Assembly (NCBI GenBank): GCA_043808305.1
Contig: JAZDFB010000089.1
Coordinates: 12,666 to 76,665, forward strand
Direction: 5' to 3'
DNA from: JBBAAP01 sp043808305
GTDB lineage: Bacteria; Planctomycetota; MHYJ01; JACQXL01
Length of the DNA stretch: 64,000 nucleotides
Shown: positions 1-6,816 of the stretch, one piece after another
Position numbering within the stretch: the stretch's first letter is position 1
Layout: each line of letters starts with the position of its first letter
Notes under the pieces: generated by a model
Database searches by the model: none
Told to the model about the DNA's origin: nothing
The model's input: the letters and a program-made list of their open reading frames with translations, nothing else
Translations under genes and position numbers: made by a program

Positions 1-848
1 GGGTCGGGAATTTCCACAACTATGAAATCTATATGCGAAGCCGCGGCACCGCCCCCGACGTCCGTCGGGACTCCGCTCCGCTTCGCGGGACTAAAGGGAA
101 TAATCTCCGGCCGGCGATACTCGTTAACCAGTTGGTTTAACTCCTGATTGGCCGGTTTGATATCCTGCTCTTCGTAGCCGAACTTGATTATTTCGCTCCC
201 CAAATGGACAATCCGCTTGACTAAAATATTCTTGAACTCGTTAAGCCTCTCAGGGGTGGTGATAACCAATGGTTGCCCTTCAACCCGGACATTCCGCACC
301 CTGAGATAATCAACCAAACTCCGGTCGCCTCCCAGCGCCATTATAGCCAGGGTGGAAAGCCCTAAAATATTACCGGCCTTATAGCCCTTAAGCGGGCCAA
401 GGTATTCGCACCATTTCCGGGCATATTCCTTTCGCCCGTGCTCTACGGTTTTTTCATATCGCCCGTTTTGGTAAGCATCCTTTGTCCTGTTCAGGTAATC
501 TTTTCCCGCGCGGGCCAGACTGTCCCGAGCCTTATCCATTATATTCCTGTGGGTATGACCGCTCTTAGAGATGAATCCCGGGCTGATGAAAGAAGCGATG
601 GTCTTCCGGGTGGGGTCAGCTATCTTTTCCTTGAAATCCTTCCGGGTCCTGATGGCTTTTTTAATGCCCTTATATGTCTTAGGAGCCGCTTTTTTAGACC
701 CGCTGAGCCAATTTTTCTCTATTTCAGGCGGTATATCCGGGAAATAAGGAGCGGCTATTTTGACCTTAAACCCCGTTAGAGATAGGTCGTCATTGGACGA
801 CCGTGACGTGATATCAGATGTTCTTTTTATATCTGAATTATGTTTCAT
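1..848 (-). CDS. Unrecognised protein, 3' end beyond the window edge
   Basis: An open frame runs from ATG at 848 to the left edge without a stop, giving about 282 residues; the C-terminus is missing. GGAGG lies 6 bp before the ATG, so the start is well supported. The protein begins MKHNSDIKRTSDITSRSS and is hydrophilic and Lys/Arg-rich up to about residue 150. A more hydrophobic stretch follows (NILGLSTLAIMALGGDRSLVD, roughly 158-178), then a charged helical region. I recognise no family. Two oddities: the first 26 or so codons lie inside a segment bounded by a 14-bp inverted repeat (770-921), and near residues 255-265 the frame crosses a small GC-rich palindrome (66-92) of a type usually seen between genes. 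It may belong to a mobile or phage-derived unit, but nothing proves that. Confidence 0.75.
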   Translation of the reverse strand, partial: MKHNSDIKRTSDITSRSSNDDLSLTGFKVKIAAPYFPDIPPEIEKNWLSGSKKAAPKTYKGIKKAIRTRKDFKEKIADPTRKTIASFISPGFISKSGHTHRNIMDKARDSLARAGKDYLNRTKDAYQNGRYEKTVEHGRKEYARKWCEYLGPLKGYKAGNILGLSTLAIMALGGDRSLVDYLRVRNVRVEGQPLVITTPERLNEFKNILVKRIVHLGSEIIKFGYEEQDIKPANQELNQLVNEYRRPEIIPFSPAKRSGVPTDVGGGAAASHIDFIVVEIPD

Positions 849-921
849 ATTATCCTCCAAAGGCGAATCAGCCTCGGGCTGAAACTTCTTTTCCAACCCC
901 TACGGGCATCTCTAACGGGGT
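770..921. repeat. 14-bp inverted repeat enclosing a gene start
   Basis: ACCCCGTTAGAGAT at 770-783 is matched by its exact reverse complement at 908-921. The enclosed segment holds the ribosome-binding site, the ATG and about 26 codons of the gene at 1-848, plus a possible small upstream ORF. The CCCCGTTAGA arm recurs in a compact hairpin at 41829-41856, so these are probably two members of one dispersed palindromic family. Confidence 0.6.
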
Positions 922-939
922 AAACCAGATTTGCCCCAT
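868..939 (-). CDS. Possible 23-aa upstream ORF
   Basis: Reading leftward, AAGGAG is followed after 6 bp by ATG (939-937) and a 23-codon frame (MGQIWFTPLEMPVGVGKEVS..) ending in TGA at 870-868, 19 bp before the ATG of the unknown gene at 848. The Shine-Dalgarno spacing is good, so it could be a translated leader. However, most of it consists of the repeat-element sequence in this gap, so it may be fortuitous. Confidence 0.25.
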   Translation of the reverse strand: MGQIWFTPLEMPVGVGKEVSARG

Positions 940-1006
940 TATATAACTCCTTATAAATTATATTTTTATGATGAACGACCCTATCCCCCCCACCCCCCGT
1001 ACCATA

Positions 1007-1292
1007 CCCCCTACCACCTTTTGGGATACCCCATACCACCTTTTGGGACACCCCCTACCACCTTTTGGGACGCCCCCTACCACCTTTTGGGACACCCCAT
1101 ACTACTTTGTGAAGCACCCACTACTACCTTTTGATATACCTCCTGCTACCTTGTGAAGTACCTCCTACTGGTTTGTGATATACCACCTATTACTTTGTGA
1201 AGTACCACATACTACCTTTTGATATACCCCATATTACTTTGTAATATACCCTCCACTACTTTGTGATATACCCCATACTACCTTTTGAGATA
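1007..1292. repeat. 22-bp tandem repeat array 1 (13 units)
   Basis: Thirteen consecutive units of exactly 22 bp fill 1007-1292 (13 x 22 = 286) with no length variation. Each begins CC(C/A/T)N, has a TACTACC-like core and then CTTTTGGGA or CTTTGTGA. Units 2-4 differ at only one or two positions; later ones diverge. From about unit 5 to unit 10 the ends alternate between GAAGYA and GATATA, a 44-bp higher-order unit. A degenerate C-rich unit may precede (985-1006). There are no spacers, so it is not CRISPR. The open frames across it are composition artefacts. Confidence 0.9.
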
Positions 1293-1340
1293 CTGATACT
1301 CTATTTTTGGTAATTATTTAATTTTAATCTGTGTAGAAGC

Positions 1341-1439
1341 GGTTTCATAAGGTATAACCTGTAGTTGCCCGATTCATCGGGCTCAATAAATTGAGCAACT
1401 ACAAGACGGTGCTATCAGCATCTACATACTTATGAAACC
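1341..1439. repeat. Cruciform palindromic element with two internal hairpins
   Basis: Outer arms GGTTTCATAAG (1341-1351) and CTTATGAAACC (1429-1439) enclose a second stem, TGTAGTTGC (1360-1368) with GCAACTACA (1395-1403). Inside are two adjoining hairpins, CCCGAT-TC-ATCGGG (1368-1381) and GCTCAAT-AA-ATTGAGC (1381-1396). The nested design would fold into a compact cloverleaf as RNA or a cruciform as DNA. It lies between array 1 and the 3' end of the gene at 1457-1885. It resembles REP/MITE-type elements; no transposase is nearby. Confidence 0.7.
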
Positions 1440-1456
1440 ACTTGTAATCAGTGGCT

Positions 1457-1885
1457 TCAATCCGCAAGATATTCAGTAAGGTGAATCTCAATCCCTTTAA
1501 CGCCTTTCCGGATGCGCTTATATCCCGGACTTGTCTCGTGGATAGTGGTCTGGTGGACCGGATAAGACCTGTTTAGGCCTTGGTATTTGATGCCAAAATG
1601 CTCCAGAAATGTTTTGCCGTTGACTACGGCGACGAGCCCGGTTTTAGTCAAATTAATGGGCAGGACGAATTCACCCGCTTTTCCCTGAAACAGTTGAAAT
1701 GCTATCTTTTTCATCTCGGCGTCATAATAAAGTTTCACATACTTGTAACCGGCGGGATTATCTGCGGGCTTGACAAAACTTTCATAACAGGCCTTGTTAA
1801 AACAAATCTGGCCGGTAGTCAGGATACTAATCGCGGGTTTATCGCCAAATACCTGCCATTTACCCTTGAATGATTTATAAGCCAT
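1457..1885 (-). CDS. Hypothetical protein (142 aa)
   Basis: Small soluble protein with no signal peptide or membrane segment. GGAGAA lies 6 bp upstream of the ATG at 1885. The N-terminal half looks beta-rich (KWQVFGDKPAISILTTGQICFNKACYESF), and the C-terminal half is Lys/Arg-rich (YKRIRKGVKGIEIHLTEYLAD). I recognise no family and see no catalytic motif. It stands alone: a cruciform element follows it and the large RCC1 gene lies upstream on the same strand, separated by about 120 bp with two hairpins. The clean start and ribosome-binding site make it a real gene. Confidence 0.75.
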   Translation of the reverse strand: MAYKSFKGKWQVFGDKPAISILTTGQICFNKACYESFVKPADNPAGYKYVKLYYDAEMKKIAFQLFQGKAGEFVLPINLTKTGLVAVVNGKTFLEHFGIKYQGLNRSYPVHQTTIHETSPGYKRIRKGVKGIEIHLTEYLAD

Positions 1886-1916
1886 ATAATTCTCCTCTCT
1901 TAGAGCCAGTTACGAT

Positions 1917-1986
1917 TATCCCGATGGCAATCGGGATAGGCCGTTACTGGGTCTTAGATCCCGCTCATTACGCAATAAAGAGCGGG
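1917..1986. other. Two hairpins between genes
   Basis: Hairpin 1 pairs TATCCCGAT (1917-1925) with ATCGGGATA (1930-1938) across a 4-nt loop. Hairpin 2 pairs CCCGCTC (1960-1966) with GAGCGGG (1980-1986) and is followed on the plus strand by a T-rich run (CTTTCGTTTT), so it resembles an intrinsic terminator in that direction. No plus-strand gene precedes it. It may instead mark the 3' end of the RCC1 transcript on the minus strand, where the T-run is lacking. Confidence 0.4.
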
Positions 1987-2008
1987 GCTTTCGTTTTACT
2001 ACACCCGC

Positions 2009-4111
2009 CTATTGCCCGATCTGCGTCGGGGTAGTTCGCCAGGCGGTCCCATCGCCTAATTGACCATAATTATTATTGCCCCAGGCCCAGAGAGAGCCAT
2101 CGGTTTTGATACCAATAGTGTGGTCATACCCACCGGCAATGGCAGACCACCCAGTATCCGTACCAATATGGGTGGGGGTATTCTTATCAATATATGTCCC
2201 ATCACCTAATTGGCCATAGCCATTAAATCCCCAGGCCCAGAGCGAACCATCGCTCTTTATGCCAATGGTGGTGTGATAGATACCACCGACAATGACAGAC
2301 CAGCCGGTATCACTGATAAGTTTCGGGCCGGTAGTTACATTAGTAGTCGTTCCATCGCCTAATTGACCCTCACCGTTATATCCCCAGGCCCAGAGAGAGC
2401 CATCGCTCTTTATGGCAACGGTGTGGCTCCCACCACCGGCAATGACAGCCCCGGCCCAGCCGGTTGCGCTGATAAGTTTCGGGCCGGTAGTTACATCAGT
2501 AGTTGTCCCATCGCCTAATTGACCATAATTATTATTGCCCCAGGCCCAGAGAGAGCCATCGGTCTTCAGAGCAATGTTGTGATCCCAACCACCGGCAATG
2601 ACAGCCCCGGCCCAGCCGGTATCGCTGATAAGTTTCGGGCCGGTAGTTACATTAGTAGTCGTCCCATCGCCTAATTGACCATAGTGATTAAATCCCCAGG
2701 CATAGAGCGAACCATCGGCCTTCACGGCACAAGTGTGGCTATACCCACAGGCAATGACAGCCCCGGCCCAGCCGGTAGTGCTGATAAGTGTCGGGGTGGT
2801 TCTACTTATAGTTGTCCCATCGCCTAATTGACCATCAGAGTTATCTCCCCAGGCCCAGAGAGAGCCATCGGCCTTTACGGCAACGGTGTGGCTCCACCCA
2901 CAGGCAATGGCAGACCAGCCAAGAGTAGTGGTAATAGGAGTTGGGGTCAATTTATTAACGGTTGTTCCATCGCCTAATTGACCATAATTATTATATCCCC
3001 AGGCCCAGATAGAGCCATCGGCCTTTACGGCAATGGTGTAATAGTGACCACAGGCAATAGCAGACCATATGTTATCAGCACCAATCCGGCTCGGGGTCTT
3101 TTTATTACCACATGTCCCATCGCCTAATTGACCAGAATTATTATATCCCCAGGCCCAGATAGAGCCATCGGCCTTTACGGCAATGGTGTGCATCCAACCA
3201 CAGGCAATGACGGCCCCGGCCCAGCCGGTTGCACTTATAAGTGTCGAGGTGGTTCTAGTTATAGCTGTCCCATCGCCTAATTGACCATAATTGTTTCTGC
3301 CCCACGCCCAGAGCGAGCCATCGGTCTTCAGGGCAATGGTATGGTCAGACCCACAGGCAATGGCCGACCAGCCGGTTGTGCTGATAAGTGTTGGGGTCGT
3401 TCTCTGGGTAGTTGTCCCATCGCCTAGTTGACCAGAGTCATTACTACCCCAGGCCCAGATAGACCCATCGGTCTTCAGGGCAACGGTGTACAAGTAACCA
3501 GCAGCAATGGCAGACCAGCCGGTATCGCTGATAAGTTTCGGGCCGGTAGTTACATAAGTAGTTGTCCCGTCACCTAATTGACCAGACTGGTTATTGCCCC
3601 AAGCCCAGAGCGAACCATCGGACTTCACGGCAACGGTGCAAACTCCACCACAGGCAATGACAGCCTCGGCCCAGCCGGTTGCGCTGATAAGTTTCGGGCC
3701 GGTAGTTACATCAGTAGTTGTCCCATCGCCTAATTGACCAAACACGTTATCCCCCCAGGCCCAGAGCGAGCCATCGGTCTTCAGGGCAATGGTGTGAGAG
3801 TTACCACAGGCAATGGCAGACCAGCCGGTTGCGCTGATAAGTGTCGGGGTGGTTCTACTTATAGTTGTCCCATCGCCTAATTGACCATCAGAGTTATATC
3901 CCCAGGCCCAGATAGAGCCATCGGTCTTCAGGGCAATGGTGTGAAACCAACCACAAGCAATGGCAGACCAGTTCGTATCCGTGCCGATGCGGGTCGGGGT
4001 GTTCTTGTTTATGGTTGTTCCGTCCCCTAATTGACCAATTCCGTTAGAGCCCCAAGCCCAGAGTGTGCCATCGGTTTTTAATGCAATGGTATACGCCATA
4101 CCACCAGCCAC
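2009..4111 (-). CDS. RCC1-repeat protein, C-terminal part of a TAG-split gene
   Basis: Seven hundred residues made almost wholly of 14 RCC1-type repeats, each with the pattern ACG..HTIALKTDGSLWAWG.N..GQLGDGT. Fourteen repeats suit two seven-bladed propellers. The ATG at 4111 is not a convincing start: the same frame continues upstream without a stop for another 182 codons through two FN3-like repeats (ending GTIQGAVWSF, then KWAQVAGG) as far as a TAG at 4660-4658. The fragment therefore belongs to the gene whose N-terminal half is at 4658-6478. Repeats are nearly identical in DNA, pointing to recent expansion or gene conversion. RCC1 propellers usually bind proteins; here the protein is probably surface-exposed. 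Alone it lacks an export signal. Confidence 0.85.
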   Translation of the reverse strand: MAGGMAYTIALKTDGTLWAWGSNGIGQLGDGTTINKNTPTRIGTDTNWSAIACGWFHTIALKTDGSIWAWGYNSDGQLGDGTTISRTTPTLISATGWSAIACGNSHTIALKTDGSLWAWGDNVFGQLGDGTTTDVTTGPKLISATGWAEAVIACGGVCTVAVKSDGSLWAWGNNQSGQLGDGTTTYVTTGPKLISDTGWSAIAAGYLYTVALKTDGSIWAWGSNDSGQLGDGTTTQRTTPTLISTTGWSAIACGSDHTIALKTDGSLWAWGRNNYGQLGDGTAITRTTSTLISATGWAGAVIACGWMHTIAVKADGSIWAWGYNNSGQLGDGTCGNKKTPSRIGADNIWSAIACGHYYTIAVKADGSIWAWGYNNYGQLGDGTTVNKLTPTPITTTLGWSAIACGWSHTVAVKADGSLWAWGDNSDGQLGDGTTISRTTPTLISTTGWAGAVIACGYSHTCAVKADGSLYAWGFNHYGQLGDGTTTNVTTGPKLISDTGWAGAVIAGGWDHNIALKTDGSLWAWGNNNYGQLGDGTTTDVTTGPKLISATGWAGAVIAGGGSHTVAIKSDGSLWAWGYNGEGQLGDGTTTNVTTGPKLISDTGWSVIVGGIYHTTIGIKSDGSLWAWGFNGYGQLGDGTYIDKNTPTHIGTDTGWSAIAGGYDHTIGIKTDGSLWAWGNNNYGQLGDGTAWRTTPTQIGQ

Positions 4112-4657
4112 CTGTGCCCATTTCCCCTCAGTCCGGAAACTCCAAACCGCGCCTTGGATCGTGCCACCGGTATTCTTTGAGTCTATCCGCCAGTAATAAA
4201 GGGTGTTATAGGAAAGAGCTCCCGGATTATAAGTCGTTCCTGCTTGATTGCCAATAAATGTTCCCGGACTGCTTGTGCCGAAATAAATGTCATAAGAGGT
4301 TGCGCCGCTTGCCGATGCCCATCCTAACTGTTGAGTAATAGGCAGACCAATTGCGCTATCAGCCGGGTTAGGTGTGTCCGCCTGGACCGGCGGCGCTACC
4401 TGCGTGGTAAAACTCCAGATTGTTCCTTGGGTTGTGCCACCGGCATTCTTTGAGTTAATCCTCCAGTAATACGGGGTGTTGTAAGCAAGAGCGCCCGGGT
4501 TATAACTTGTTGATGCAGTATTAGTCTTGAACGTTGTCGGCGGATTGTTTGTATCAAAATAGACATCGTAAGATGCGGCGCCGGTTGCGGACGCCCAGGC
4601 AAGTTGTGTGGTGGTTATACAATCAGTTGTATTGTGAGCCGGGTTAGGTGTGTCCGC

Positions 4658-4660
4658 CTA
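4658..4660 (-). other. In-frame TAG interrupting the FN3/RCC1 gene
   Basis: The fifth FN3-like repeat reads CCG CCG GCC TAG GCG GAC where the sister repeat at about 4376-4393 reads CCG CCG GTC CAG GCG GAC. The TAG is thus a C-to-T change of a glutamine codon. The frame is open on both sides for 606 and 882 codons, giving a single 1490-codon reading frame over 2009-6478 apart from this codon. Confidence 0.9.
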
Positions 4661-6478
4661 GGCCGGCGGCGCTATCTGCGTGGTAAAACTCCAGGTCACG
4701 CCTGTGGTGGTGGCGGTAGTATTCTTGGAGTCTATCCGCCAGTAATAAATGGTGTTGTAGGAAAGAGCGCCCGGATTATATGTTGTTATAGCAACACTTG
4801 TCTGCGCCAGAGCAGGCGGGTTTGCCGTATCAAAATAGACATCGTAAGATGCGGCACGAGCTGCATCCGCCCAGGCAAGTATCGTGGTGGTTATAACACC
4901 AGTCGCGCTATCAGCCGGGTTAGGCGAGGTTACCTGAACCGGCGGCGCTATCTGCGTGGTAAATGTCCAGACTGCTCCTTGGGTTGTGCCACCGGTATTC
5001 TTGGAATCTATCCGCCAGTAATAGGTGGTTGAATACTGAAGAGCTAAAGGACTAAAGGACGTGAGAATAGTATTTGTAATAGGCGTCCACGCCGTAGTTG
5101 TCGTGCCAAAATAGACATCGTAGGATGTTGCATCAGTGGCTGTTGCCCAGGTTAATGTTGTAGTTATCAGCGCATTGATTGCGCCATCAGCCGGATTAGG
5201 CGAGGTTGCCTGAGCCGGTGGAACTGGCGCTCTGGTAGTAAAACTCCAGACCTGACCTATGGTTGTCCCGGCAGAGTTCTTTGAGTCCATCCGCCAGTAA
5301 TAAGTAGTGATAAAAGCGAGTGCTCCAGGATTATAAGTCGTAGTCGCCGTATTAGTTATATATGCAGGTGGGTTACTTGTACCAAAATAGACATCATAAC
5401 TTGCCGTATCAACAGCAGATGCCCAGGCCAGTTGGGTGGTGATGGAAACATTGGCGGCACTATTAGTCGGCGTCGGCGTGGTTACCTGTGCCGGCGGAGT
5501 AGGCGGTTTGGTGCTAAAACTCCAGATAGTACCGGTTATTGTCCCGCCAGCATTTTTGGAATCTATCCTCCAATAATAAGTGGCACTAAAAGCAAGCACC
5601 CCTGGGTTATAACTTGTTATGGTAATACTTGTTTGTGAAATAGGCGGCGGATTTACCGTGCCAAAATAGACATCGTAGGATGTTGCCCCGCTGGCAGATG
5701 CCCAGGACAATTGGGTATTGATGGGAACATTGGTTACGCTATTGGCCGGCGCAGGCGATGCAACCTGAGCAGGCGGATTAATAAGCGTTGTCGCATTTGC
5801 TTCATTAGACCAGGCACTGCTTCCGGCACTATTATCTGCGCATACACGGTAATAATAAGCGGTTGCTTCAGTAAGGCCAGTATCGGAATAAGATGTGATG
5901 CTTGCGCTGACGGTATCAATCTGGTTATAGGTACCGGCTTGCCCGCCAGAGGCGGGTGCACGTTCTATTTTAAATCCTGCTTCATCCGTGGAATTATCCG
6001 TCCAGGTAAGGTCAATCTGGGAAGTAGAGAAGGCATTGGCCGCAAGGTCAGACGGCGTATTTGGCACCGGGACATCGGTTACGGTGATAGTAATCGTTTC
6101 TTCGGCGGCGAAATAGGACGTGTCTGTTACCTTGAATCTGATGCCTGTATAAGTCCCCGCCTTGTTATATGCAAGAGTCCATGAAAATATATGGGTGGTT
6201 GCATCAAATGTTGCGCCTAATGGTAAAGAAGATGCTGAATAGGTCAGGGTATCCCCGTCCGGGTCTGTAGCTGTAATGGTAAGTGTCAGTGTTGCGCCTT
6301 CGGCAATAGTTTGGTTGCCGATAGGATTAAGCACCGGCGGTCTATTTGCAACCGTTGCGCTACTACCACTACTGCCGCTACTTCCGCCTCCTCCTCCGCA
6401 TCCGCCGTAATTCAGCGCGGTGATATAGGCAACAAACATAATAATTGTGGCTATTTTCAATATCGAATTGCTGCGCAT
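4658..6478 (-). CDS. FN3-repeat lipoprotein, N-terminal part of a TAG-split gene
   Basis: A hydrophobic N-terminus (KIATIIMFVAYITAL, about 8-22) leads to YGGCGGGGG, a possible though atypical lipobox with Cys near residue 27, then a Gly/Ser linker. A putative Ig/cadherin-like domain follows (PPVLNPIGNQTIAEGATLTLTI.., about 47-135), then one FN3 domain (about 138-232), and four copies of an about 90-residue FN3-like repeat (PPAQVTSPNPA...TSYDVYFGT...YYWRIDSKN...WSFTT). The stop is a TAG replacing a glutamine codon; in the same frame two more FN3-like repeats and 14 RCC1 repeats follow. The intact protein would be an about 1489-residue exported adhesin-like protein. ATG at 6478 is preceded by AGAGG. 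As it stands this is a truncated product or half of a pseudogene. Confidence 0.85.
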   Translation of the reverse strand: MRSNSILKIATIIMFVAYITALNYGGCGGGGGSSGSSGSSATVANRPPVLNPIGNQTIAEGATLTLTITATDPDGDTLTYSASSLPLGATFDATTHIFSWTLAYNKAGTYTGIRFKVTDTSYFAAEETITITVTDVPVPNTPSDLAANAFSTSQIDLTWTDNSTDEAGFKIERAPASGGQAGTYNQIDTVSASITSYSDTGLTEATAYYYRVCADNSAGSSAWSNEANATTLINPPAQVASPAPANSVTNVPINTQLSWASASGATSYDVYFGTVNPPPISQTSITITSYNPGVLAFSATYYWRIDSKNAGGTITGTIWSFSTKPPTPPAQVTTPTPTNSAANVSITTQLAWASAVDTASYDVYFGTSNPPAYITNTATTTYNPGALAFITTYYWRMDSKNSAGTTIGQVWSFTTRAPVPPAQATSPNPADGAINALITTTLTWATATDATSYDVYFGTTTTAWTPITNTILTSFSPLALQYSTTYYWRIDSKNTGGTTQGAVWTFTTQIAPPVQVTSPNPADSATGVITTTILAWADAARAASYDVYFDTANPPALAQTSVAITTYNPGALSYNTIYYWRIDSKNTTATTTGVTWSFTTQIAPPA

Positions 6479-6484
6479 ATGAAG

Positions 6485-6572
6485 CCTCTGGCGCTCCCGC
6501 TAATAAGCGGGATAAACTCCGCGCCCATGCCTGTTCCACAACAGGCGGGAGCGTCATTATGGCGCCACTTTC
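6485..6572. repeat. Palindromic element between divergent genes
   Basis: CGCTCCCGC (6492-6500) pairs with GCGGGAGCG (6545-6553). Inside are the hairpins CCCGCTAATAAGCGGG and CCTGTTCCACAACAGG. The ends CCTCTGGCG and GCCACTTTCTT recur around a different hairpin at 56169-56217, which suggests one family of small mobile palindromes. It sits between the start of the FN3/RCC1 gene and the acetyl-CoA operon. Confidence 0.5.
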
Positions 6573-6748
6573 TTTTCCGAGTTCTTTTAGGAAAGAATAT
6601 ATCTTAATTAAATACATTGTAAGCACATTAATGGAATCTGTCAAGGGAAAATATTGCTTTCGGGCAGGTTTATTTGGAATGCGCTAACGTTAGACATTTA
6701 AGTCCCGCTAAAGACAGGAGCATCCCTTGCTAACAACCCGTGTTTCTC

Positions 6749-6777
6749 TTGATTTATTTGGTTTCTTTTGCTAATAT
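6749..6777 (+). promoter_or_regulatory. Predicted promoter of the acetyl-CoA operon
   Basis: TTGATT (6749-6754) and TAATAT (6772-6777) are spaced 17 bp apart, with an extended -10 TGC directly before the -10 box. The ATG at 6817 lies 39 bp downstream, leaving a short leader with an AGAAAGG ribosome-binding site. Confidence 0.5.
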
Positions 6778-6816
6778 AATAGTTTTATCGGACCTTGTGA
6801 TAGAAAGGGCGTGCTT

